The position numbers and the translations under genes were made by a program. Below, piece after piece: positions 1 through 4,600 of a stretch of 5,735 bases of DNA (position 1 is the first letter of the stretch; each line of letters opens with the position of its first letter). Source of the stretch: Nitrospirota bacterium (GTDB lineage: Bacteria > Nitrospirota > Thermodesulfovibrionia > Thermodesulfovibrionales > SM23-35); contig JAOUJR010000123.1 of NCBI GenBank assembly GCA_029883145.1, forward strand, positions 1 through 5,735. Reading direction: 5' to 3'. The notes beneath the pieces are model-generated. The model searched no databases. It was given only the letters and a program-made list of their open reading frames with translations, and was not told the origin of the DNA.

Positions 1-57
1 CATCTTACGCAGAAGCGGAACTGTCCTATTAAAACACTTGAGGCTGTCAGAGCTTAA
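1..57 (+). CDS. Possible C-terminal tail of a tyrosine recombinase/integrase (partial)
   Basis: Frame 1 is open from the window edge to a TAA at 55-57 and reads HLTQKRNCPIKTLEAVRA. Phage-type tyrosine integrases often end with the catalytic Tyr in a Tyr-x-His-Leu context, followed by a short helix ending near Glu-Ala-Val. The window starts exactly at the His-Leu, so the Tyr would lie just outside. The reading frame stops only about 40 bases from the 3' end of a tRNA fragment, the usual place for an integrase gene beside its attachment site. Only 18 residues are visible, so this rests on resemblance and context; it could be chance. Confidence 0.35.
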   Translation, partial: HLTQKRNCPIKTLEAVRA

Positions 58-70
58 GGCTCTGACAGCC
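42..70 (-). terminator. Strong hairpin, probable terminator downstream of the tRNA
   Basis: A perfect 12-bp inverted repeat (42-53 with 59-70) encloses the 5-base loop TTAAG. Read on the minus strand it lies about 25 bases beyond the tRNA CCA end and is followed by a moderately T-rich stretch (TGTTTTAAT), as expected for the terminator of that tRNA. It could also serve the + strand gene ending at 57, whose stop codon lies inside it, but no T-run follows on that strand. Confidence 0.55.
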
Positions 71-95
71 CTTAATCTAAAACCCTTGTTGTCGT

Positions 96-145
96 TGGTG
101 GCGGGGAGTGGATTTGAACCACTGACCTTCGGGTTATGAGCCCCA
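96..145 (-). pseudogene. 3' half of a tRNA-Met(CAT) gene, initiator-like, 5' half missing
   Basis: Read on the minus strand this gives an anticodon loop CTCATAA (140-134, anticodon CAT at 138-136), a variable loop, a perfect 5-bp T stem around TTCAAAT (123-107), the acceptor 3' strand CCCCGCC, discriminator A and an encoded CCA (98-96). The GGG/CCC run flanking the loop is typical of initiator tRNA, although position 72 is C rather than the usual A. The anticodon stem has one G-G mismatch (144/130). Beyond position 146 nothing resembles a D arm or an acceptor 5' strand, so the gene is cut at the anticodon stem. Half tRNAs of this kind are typical att remnants of integrative elements. It cannot make a functional tRNA. 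Confidence 0.8.
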
Positions 146-149
146 GCCA

Positions 150-593
150 TTCTATTAATATTCATAATAAAATCCATATGTTGCAAATATTACGATTTCT
201 TCAAGCTATCTTAATACCATTTAAAAACATTTAAAGAACCCCTGCATTTTTTAAATTTGAATAGACTTCCATATAATTGAACTTCTCTTTGTTGAATAAG
301 TTTTACTTGCCCATAGTTTGGATTTTTTCCTTAATTCTTAGTTCATACAACATATCTCTAATCATTTATAGATAAATATATATCTTGGAAGAGTGCACTT
401 AAATAAGGAACGGTTCCATCATTTCAAATAGGGATTTTATATCGTTCCTATTCAAATCATTCTAATATCTTATTTTTTGGTAAAAGCCTTTATCAATGTT
501 CATGATGAAATAAATAATTTTCTTCTTTTCCTTTAGAGCTTTTTCTGTCGAAGTAGCTAACATATCCAGTGTTCCTACAATATTTCCGCTTTT
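150..593. other. AT-rich spacer with no convincing gene
   Basis: This stretch between the tRNA fragment and the IS3 left end is strongly AT-rich and has stops in all frames. The only open frame of note is the short minus-strand frame ending at 462, described separately. I see no tRNA 5' half, no second copy of the tRNA repeat, no CRISPR-like repeats and no clear promoter. It may be degenerate island DNA. Confidence 0.6.
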
Positions 594-620
594 TGGATCT
601 ACCCCCATTCGTTGTGCCAT
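462..620 (-). CDS. Small hypothetical ORF (52 aa) crossing the IS3 left end
   Basis: An ATG at 620-618 overlaps the orfB stop codon (TAATG) and opens a 52-residue frame ending in TAG at 464-462. The protein has a Lys/Glu-rich middle (EKALKEKKK) and ends FYQKIRY; I do not recognise a family. The first nine or so codons lie inside the IS3 terminal region, and the remainder lies in flanking DNA. It could therefore be the tail of a chromosomal gene cut by the IS and fused to IS sequence. There is no Shine-Dalgarno motif in front of the ATG, although translational coupling through TAATG is conceivable. It may well be non-coding. Confidence 0.2.
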   Translation of the reverse strand: MAQRMGVDPKSGNIVGTLDMLATSTEKALKEKKKIIYFIMNIDKGFYQKIRY

Positions 621-919
621 TAATAAATAGAGTATACCAATGCTTTTTCTTCCTCAAGTCTGAAAAATTCATTCGGTGTTAAATCTCCCAGGGAACTATG
701 CGGTCTTTCCTGATTATAATCTATCCTCCATTCTTCAATGACCTGTCGGGCATATTCTATGCTCATGAACCAATTTTGATTGAGACACTCATCCCTGAAC
801 CGTCCATTAAAACTCTCAATGTAAGCATTTTCAACAGGTTTTCCAGGACGGATGAAGTGCAGTTTTATCCCACGAATATATGCCCACTCATCTAAAGCAT
901 TACTGATAAACTCTGGGCC
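620..919 (-). pseudogene. IS3-family transposase orfB, C-terminal fragment
   Basis: This is the distal part of the integrase-core (rve) transposase. From 919 downward it reads GPEFISNALDEWAYIRGIKL, continues through the ENAYIESFNG block holding the catalytic Glu (codon 817-815), and ends with the usual YNQERPHSSLG region and a TAA at 622-620. The open frame continues upstream to 985, but those 22 codons belong to the end of the IS110-type insert: the expected DNGPEF motif reads YYGPEF. Its missing 5' part is at 2488-3003. Joined there, the second Asp and this Glu are separated by exactly 35 residues, the family value. On its own the fragment lacks both catalytic Asp residues and has no start signal, so it is dead. 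Confidence 0.93.
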
Positions 920-946
920 GTAGTATATTCGGAAAGAGTCACAGTC

Positions 947-960
947 GGATACAACATCCC
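947..960 (+). repeat. Possible subterminal inverted repeat, left copy
   Basis: GGATACAACATCCC here resembles the reverse complement of 2443-2457 (GGACGCAACAATCCC): the two share GGA, CAACA and TCCC, with two substitutions and one inserted base. The copies lie 27 and about 32 bases from the element ends. Subterminal rather than terminal repeats are characteristic of the IS1111 branch. The match is short and may be partly chance. Confidence 0.4.
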
Positions 961-990
961 ATAGAATAGAATCACCACAATTCAATCAAA

Positions 991-996
991 GGGAGG
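991..996 (+). promoter_or_regulatory. Shine-Dalgarno site of the IS110-type recombinase
   Basis: GGGAGG (followed by T) ends 10 bases before the ATG at 1007. It is the only good site nearby and decides the start. The second half of the gene (ATG at 1358) has no such site, which argues that it was not designed to be translated separately. Confidence 0.7.
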
Positions 997-1006
997 TAAT
1001 CCAACC

Positions 1007-2293
1007 ATGACTCAGTCTATTTATAACATGGAGTCAACAGTTTTGGTAGCAATTGATATCGCAAAAGCCAGGAATGACGTTTTGGTCCAGTTACCTGAAG
1101 GTGGCAAAAGGAAGTTCAAGGTTGCCAACAAGCTTGAGGACTATCAAGAGTTCACTTCATACTTGAAGAGCCTTGATGTCCCCTGCCTCATAGGCTTTGA
1201 AGCTACGGGCAACTATCATCGTCCTCTGGCATATTATCTTGAGAAAGAGGGGTTTGCCGTCAGACAGGTTTCCTCTTTGGCTGCAGCCAAGACTCGAGAA
1301 GCTCTGTACAACTCGTGGGACAAGAACGACCCTAAAGATGCCTAAGTAATTCTGCATATGCTAAAGACCGGTGTGAGTCATACCTATTGCGATCCTATGA
1401 TCCACAACTTCAACGAAATCCAGGAGCTCTCTAAAGCCTATTATCAGGTCTCTCTTCGCAAAGTAAAAGTGCAGCATAGCATGATGACCCATTACCTGCC
1501 CCTTTATTTCCCTGAGGCCCAAAAGTATTTTCACAGCTCAAGGGCAAAGTGGTTTTCCAATCTTCTCCTGAGATTTCCTGTCCCAGCTTCAGTAGTCAAA
1601 TACTCAAAAGAAGAGTTCATATCTAAGGCATGGGACACTGTTGGCCGGAAGGTCAGTAAAACCGCTTGGTTGACAGATTTCTATGAAACGGCACACCACA
1701 GTATAGGGCTGCCTGTCGTGGAAGATTCAGAAGCTGTCAGGATGTTTCGTCTGATCTTGCAGGAACATATCGATCTTTGCAAAATACGACAGCAAATCGA
1801 GCAGCAAGCCGATCGTTATATGGAAAACAACGAGGATTATTATCGTTTGCAGACAATACCTGGCATCGGACCCATTACAGCTCTTACCGTTTTGGCTGAG
1901 ACGGGTGACATTCGACGATTTAGCCACTACAAAAAGTTTCTGAAATATTGCGGACTGAATCTGTCAACAGAACAGTCCGGAAGGTTCCGAGGTATAACAA
2001 AGCTCTCGAAACGAGGCAATAGCCGTTTACGAATTGCCTTTTGGCTTGCTGCCACAGTTGCTATCCGTATGCGTGAGAATACCTTTCGGCAAAAATATGA
2101 AAATTACATCAAGGCTGATTCAGTCAACAAAGACCTGAAGCGTAAGGCGTATACTGCGGTGGCAGCCAAGATGGCACGGGTCGCCTATTCGGTAATTAAA
2201 ACAGGTACCGATTATCGCTGCTTTTATGAGTCAGCGATACCAAGTGGAAAAATCCCTTCGCTACGGGCCGTTGAGGCATTATTGACCTCGTAG
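1007..2293 (+). pseudogene. IS110-family DEDD recombinase with an in-frame premature stop
   Basis: This gene encodes the RNA-guided recombinase/transposase of the element. Codons 1-112 form the RuvC-like DEDD domain with D17 (VAIDIAKA), E65 (GFEATGNY), and D108 and D111 (NDPKDA). TAA at 1343-1345 then interrupts. The same frame continues as VILH-M and on to TAG at 2291-2293, giving 428 codons in all, a normal length. Relatives have Gln at the stop position, so a single CAA-to-TAA change explains it. The second part contains the transposase_20 domain (TIPGIGPITALTVLAETGD, then GLNLSTEQSG holding the likely catalytic Ser at about residue 324, then the KRGNSRLR block). An ATG at 1358 could restart translation but lacks a ribosome site. 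Without readthrough, the nuclease-like and serine domains cannot be joined, so the protein is probably inactive. Confidence 0.93.
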
Positions 2294-2317
2294 ATAATGA
2301 TTGGATCTTCCACTTGG
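2240..2317 (+). repeat. Inverted repeat straddling the recombinase stop codon
   Basis: CCAAGTGGAA at 2240-2249 is the exact reverse complement of TTCCACTTGG at 2308-2317. The pairing extends outward imperfectly (ATCC at 2252-2255 against GGAT at 2303-2306). An RNA spanning the end of the gene could fold into a 10-bp or longer stem with the stop codon in the loop. The right arm also contains a competing small hairpin (2308-2311 with 2316-2319). It could be the 5' boundary structure of the element's guide RNA or a transcription terminator. Confidence 0.45.
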
Positions 2318-2487
2318 AACTCATATTGTTTTAGGTACGGTTAAGGCCACAAGATGGACCTTGTATCACTATGGTAAATAAGGGTTTCCTATGAACAGTG
2401 GAAGTCACTTGGGGTTGTTTGAAATCAGCTGTTGTTCAGCAAGGGATTGTTGCGTCCTGAGTAAAACTTGACTTCTTGAGTTAGTAC
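2294..2487 (+). ncRNA. Candidate guide RNA (bridge/seek RNA) region of the IS110-type element
   Basis: This long non-coding right end follows the recombinase stop. Known IS1111-branch elements encode their targeting RNA at this position. Small hairpins can be drawn at 2308-2319, 2349-2364 (5-bp stem, 6-base loop), 2397-2409 and 2428-2440. Short gapped similarities to the expected guide targets also occur: TTAGGTACGG at 2331-2340 against the element junction TTAGTACG, and TATCACTA at 2365-2372 against the target side TATCAACTA. These matches are too short to be proof. No promoter is evident; transcription could come from the recombinase or from the circular junction. The RNA is inferred from layout, not demonstrated. 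Confidence 0.35.
2443..2457 (-). repeat. Possible subterminal inverted repeat, right copy
   Basis: Its reverse complement, GGACGCAACAATCCC, matches the left copy at 947-960 apart from two substitutions and one extra base. It lies inside the right non-coding end. Confidence 0.4.
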
Positions 2488-3003
2488 GTTATCAACTACA
2501 ATGTTTTCAGGTAATCCCCGTGTAGACACGATCTGGTTTAATACCGCTGTGACTCTCTTGCCCCCAATCGAGGTATCTACCTCTATCCTGAGGCACTCCC
2601 GTGTGTAGGTATCAATAATCGGCAGGAGTCTCAATCGCCTACCGTTGCTCAATGCATCAGAAACAAAGTCCATTGCCCATTGCTCATTAGACCTCTTCGC
2701 TTGCGAAAGCTCAACTCTCCCCTGAGAGGCCACCTTCTTCCTCTTCCTGATCTTCAATGAAAGTTTCTCTTCTTTATATAGACGCTCTGTACGCTTGTGA
2801 TTGACCACCAATCCCTCTCGTTTCAGTACTACATGCAGTCTCCGACATCCAAATCGCCGTCTCTTTTCAGCCAGTTCCCTCAATCGCTTTCGAAGTTCTT
2901 CATCGTCCCCTGCCTTGGGTTGGTACCGCAGGGTGTTCCGGTTCAGTCCAACAAGTTCGCTCGACCTCCGTTGACTCAGCCCAAAGCATCCTATGATGAA
3001 CAA
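2488..3003 (-). pseudogene. IS3-family transposase orfB, N-terminal fragment
   Basis: These 172 codons cover an HTH-like start (GLSQRRSSELVGLNRNTLRY), an HTH_21-like region (FGCRRLHVVLKREGL) and the start of the integrase core with the first catalytic Asp (D112, WAMDFVSD) and the second (D171, IVVDN). At 2488 the sequence runs into the IS110-type insert, which adds 20 foreign codons up to a stop at 2425. The rest is at 620-919. The formal start is TTG at 3003-3001, but the frame is open upstream (KKLLRPKARREAV) to the orfA overlap. The natural product is therefore most likely an OrfAB fusion made by -1 frameshifting. Without the catalytic Glu it is inactive. Confidence 0.93.
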
Positions 3004-3029
3004 TACCGCCTCCCTCCGTGCCTTGGGCC

Positions 3030-3296
3030 TTAAAAGTTTTTTGAGATCACCGCCTTTAATGCTTGGTTATCAAGTGTTAAATCAGCTACGATCTGCTTTA
3101 GTCTCCTGTTTTCATCCTCTAATTGCTTTAGCCTCTTTGCTTCGCTTACGGTCATTCCCCCGTATTTCGCCTTCCAGTTATAATACGTGGCATCGCTGAT
3201 TCCATACTTGCGACATAACTCTGTTACCGATATACCAGCCTCAGCTTCCTTCAGAATACCGATAATCTGTTCTTCCAAATATCTGCTCTTTTTCAC
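3030..3296 (-). CDS. IS3-family transposase orfA (HTH DNA-binding protein)
   Basis: This 88-residue protein is of the transposase_8/HTH_Tnp_1 type. It starts EEQIIGILKEAEAG, has the helix-turn-helix core ELCRKYGISDATYYNWKAKYGG (about residues 27-48), and then a leucine-zipper-like coiled coil (LKQLEDENRRLKQIVADLTL, about 56-75). In IS3 elements OrfA binds the terminal repeats and, fused to OrfB by frameshifting, forms the transposase. The start is GTG at 3296-3294, chosen because a perfect AGGAGG lies 6 bases upstream (3303-3308). It is complete and overlaps the -1 frame of orfB. It may still be expressed and could act as an inhibitor of related copies, although this copy cannot make an active OrfAB. 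Confidence 0.93.
   Translation of the reverse strand: MKKSRYLEEQIIGILKEAEAGISVTELCRKYGISDATYYNWKAKYGGMTVSEAKRLKQLEDENRRLKQIVADLTLDNQALKAVISKNF
3036..3042 (-). promoter_or_regulatory. -1 frameshift slippery heptamer A-AAA-AAC
   Basis: In the orfA frame the minus strand reads TCA-AAA-AAC-TTT-TAA. The heptamer A AAA AAC has the correct phase for -1 slippage and lies two codons before the orfA stop. The -1 frame continues without a stop into orfB (LLRPKARREAV). This is the standard IS3 arrangement for producing OrfAB. Confidence 0.75.
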
Positions 3297-3302
3297 TTCG
3301 CA

Positions 3303-3308
3303 CCTCCT
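3303..3308 (-). promoter_or_regulatory. Shine-Dalgarno site of orfA
   Basis: AGGAGG on the minus strand, continuing GTGCGAA to the GTG start at 3296. The perfect site and short spacing fix the GTG as the start codon. Confidence 0.8.
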
Positions 3309-3314
3309 TGCTTT

Positions 3315-3338
3315 GAGTGTTCTATTATGCCAACACTC
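3315..3338. repeat. 7-bp inverted repeat between the IS3 end and orfA
   Basis: GAGTGTT (3315-3321) and AACACTC (3332-3338) flank a 10-base spacer. On the minus strand the spacer region contains CATAAT, close to a -10 box. The hairpin sits just upstream of the orfA ribosome site and could limit translation from outside transcripts, as is known for several IS, or serve as a binding palindrome. Role inferred. Confidence 0.4.
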
Positions 3339-3398
3339 TAATTACAAGTGGCACAATTTTCGGGGGACAGGTCCCATCCACTACATCATTTCTATTTA

Positions 3399-3406
3399 TT
3401 ACTTCA
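3399..3406 (+). repeat. Target site duplication, left copy (TTACTTCA)
   Basis: The eight bases directly before the IS1595 left repeat are identical to 4271-4278. IS1595-family elements make 8-bp duplications. Confidence 0.92.
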
Positions 3407-4270
3407 GGGTAAAGTACCATTCAAGCCACAAGATTTTTAGATAATAACATGCTTCTAAGAAGAAATAACATTTTATCAGTTTTCTCATGAACGGACATTA
3501 TTCTATGATTATATCTCCAAACATATTCAGCAAGATACAGAGGAAGGCGTTTTTTGCGAATACCCCCCTTTGCAGCAAGTCTCCGTTTCAAATATCCCCA
3601 GAATCCCTCAAGGCCATTTATATGATTGCCCTTACTATCAGAGTATTCACCCTTACCATGCTCTACCATACGATGCACATAACCTTTAGCAGCTATTCCT
3701 GTATAGCTCTTCCACGTATCAGAGCATATCGTAGAACCCCGCTTCACACGCTGCTTTATAAGAGGACTAAGGGTCGCTGCTTCTACATCAGGCACGATCT
3801 CTGCCCATACTTTTCCCCTTCTACACAGATCCCAAACACGGGAGTCTTTTGAGTTCCCCGGCCTCGTTTTACAAGACCAATTCGCTGAGATCTCCGTTTG
3901 TTTTTCCATTGTCCTCCCAGGTACGTCTCATCGACCTCAACCGTTCCACTAAACACAGCAGGAATATCTTTCGCCATAACTCTTCGCACCACCAGCAACG
4001 CCCTCAGTACGCGCTTTTGTTCAAGATCTGTCTCCTGAGCAATATCGTGACTCGAAAGACCCCTGAAAAATGGCATCAGAAGAGAGTGCCATTGCGATTC
4101 CGTCAATCGAAGGGGCAAACGGTTCGGTTGCCACTCGTATTTGCACCTCAGGCATTGCCGCTTTTGCCTGCGTATTACATAGGTTTTCGTATGATTGCAT
4201 CGAGGACACTTATGTCGTTTTGTCATCCCACCAATGTATCATATTTGGTGGCTGAAATGGGACTTTACCC
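3407..4270 (-). mobile_element. IS1595-family (ISXO2-like) insertion sequence, 864 bp
   Basis: The limits are set by terminal inverted repeats starting GGGTAAAGT at 3407 and, on the other strand, at 4270. They match at 21 of 25 positions (3407-3431 against 4270-4246). Perfect 8-bp direct repeats TTACTTCA flank the element. It holds a single transposase gene of the ISXO2-like type, broken by a frameshift; its stop codon lies inside the left repeat. The intact ends and duplication show a simple insertion with no later rearrangement at this site. Confidence 0.93.
3421..4226 (-). pseudogene. IS1595-family transposase, frameshifted
   Basis: The start is ATG at 4226-4224. The first part (to about 3820) has a zinc ribbon (C7, C10, C25, C28), a helical DNA-binding region (GLSSHDIAQETDLEQKRVLRA, about 56-76) and the first catalytic Asp at 99 (EVDETYLGG). 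The frame then drifts to a stop at 3783. The second part continues one base back (-1) from about 3821 to 3421, with KVWAEIVPDVEA, the second Asp (ICSDTWKSY), the HINGLEGFWGYLKRR block holding the acidic third residue, and the YVWRYNHR end. Adding one base in the GAAGGGGAAAAG run (3810-3821) gives VERGKVWAEIV, like intact relatives, and a protein of about 268 residues. No canonical slippery heptamer has the right phase, so a real deletion, or a homopolymer sequencing error, is more likely than programmed shifting. Confidence 0.92.
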
Positions 4271-4278
4271 TTACTTCA
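4271..4278 (+). repeat. Target site duplication, right copy (TTACTTCA)
   Basis: Identical to 3399-3406 and directly adjoining the IS1595 right terminal repeat. Confidence 0.92.
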
Positions 4279-4381
4279 AAATGATGTTATTTTATAAGAG
4301 ACATTTACATATCTGGTAAAAATTAATGGTTATAAGCATCAACTTTTAACCTCCTGGTTTATGTCTAAAAGCCAAAAGTTA

Positions 4382-4412
4382 TTGACAAAAAAAGGTTTTT
4401 ATTTGATATAAT
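4382..4412 (+). promoter_or_regulatory. Sigma-70-like promoter for the polysaccharide gene
   Basis: A perfect TTGACA (4382-4387) and a perfect TATAAT (4407-4412) are separated by 19 bases, a little longer than the ideal 17. The spacer is A/T-rich. The predicted start near 4419 would give an untranslated leader of about 180 bases before the ATG at 4601. It lies outside the IS1595 element, so expression would not depend on the IS. Confidence 0.6.
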
Positions 4413-4600
4413 TTCCTATATTGCCTAGGGAGGGGATATGGGGTAAGCGGGGTTCCAAATTCTCACAGCAAGAGAGCCAAGAAAGTTGGTTTGCCTTTGA
4501 GCAATGGTAGAAAAGGAAAAGAGACAGGGCTACGGTTTTTACGGAATATTCAAAATTTTTGTGGGTCTGGATTTACGGAGTATAATATGAGGAGTGGATA
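4413..4600 (+). promoter_or_regulatory. Long structured 5' leader of the dehydrogenase gene
   Basis: This stretch holds no open frame beyond a two-codon ATG-GGG-TAA at 4438. A two-part hairpin can be drawn: GCAA 4468-4471 with TTGC 4491-4494 and, inside it, CCAA 4477-4480 with TTGG 4486-4489. A G-rich block GGGGTAAGCGGGG (4440-4452) loosely recalls the RfaH-type ops element, and GGTAG...CAGGG (4506-4529) loosely recalls the JUMPStart sequence. Three TACGG repeats occur at 4531, 4540 and 4574. It matches no riboswitch class I can name. Long leaders with antitermination signals are common before polysaccharide operons; the role here is inferred. Confidence 0.35.
4589..4594 (+). promoter_or_regulatory. 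Shine-Dalgarno site of the dehydrogenase gene
   Basis: GAGGAG ends 6 bases before the ATG at 4601, which fixes that ATG as the start. Confidence 0.8.

Larger units (their letters stand above)
920..2489 (+). mobile_element. IS110/IS1111-family element inserted in IS3 orfB
   Basis: The element carries a DEDD recombinase gene and sits precisely within IS3 orfB. The dinucleotide GT occurs at both junctions (920-921 and 2488-2489). Removing one copy with the insert joins codons GAT-AAC to GGC-CCA and restores VVDNGPEF in frame, so the insert is about 1,568 bp. There is no terminal inverted repeat at the tips and no longer target duplication, as is normal for this family, which recombines at a dinucleotide core. 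The non-coding left end is short (86 bases) and the right end long (about 195 bases), the layout of the IS1111 branch. Possible subterminal repeats are listed separately. Confidence 0.88.
594..3380 (-). mobile_element. IS3-family element (orfA/orfB type), interrupted by an IS110-type element
   Basis: The element is read on the minus strand and holds orfA, a frameshifted orfB and terminal inverted repeats. Both proposed ends begin TGGAT (594 rightwards; 3380 leftwards on the minus strand), consistent with the TG...CA ends of IS3. Inside, both ends share a CCCCC block and an identical TTGTGCCA block (about 601-618 and 3347-3366). Without the nested insert the element would be about 1.2 kb, normal for the family (subgroup resembles IS407). 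I find no clear target duplication, so the outer limits are uncertain by several bases and the flanks may be rearranged. Confidence 0.8.

Noticed and set aside
2..136. A + strand frame running through the tRNA fragment and ending GSGFEPLTFGL
   Set aside because: This peptide is the well-known false translation of the T arm and anticodon arm of a tRNA on the opposite strand.
303..365. A 20-codon minus-strand frame in the AT-rich spacer
   Set aside because: It has no ribosome site, is directly preceded by a stop, and has no recognisable similarity.
920..985. The 22 codons before GPEF in the 620-985 minus-strand frame as part of the IS3 transposase
   Set aside because: They lie in the left end of the IS110-type insert; the expected catalytic Asp-Asn is at 2488-2493 instead.
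594..3380. A target duplication around the IS3 element
   Set aside because: Bases before 594 and after 3380 do not match, nor do nearby alternative ends, so no duplication can be claimed.
3849..4319. Long + strand frames across the IS1595 region, and likewise 2797-3444 across the IS3 region
   Set aside because: They are antisense shadows of the transposase genes, with no ribosome sites and protein-unlike composition.
4292..4339. A 15-codon minus-strand frame preceded by AGGAGG
   Set aside because: It is very short, unlike any known leader peptide, and ends before any gene it could control. It also overlaps the AACTTTT/AAAAGTT inverted repeat, so the AGGAGG may be chance.
4438..4446. A two-codon ATG-GGG-TAA after a G-rich ribosome-like site in the leader
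   Set aside because: The spacing to the G-rich block is too short and such a mini-ORF has no support; mentioned only as part of the leader.
4581..4586. A perfect TATAAT just upstream of the dehydrogenase ATG
   Set aside because: Transcription would start about at the Shine-Dalgarno site, and there is no good -35 box at 16-18 bases. The promoter at 4382-4412 is better.
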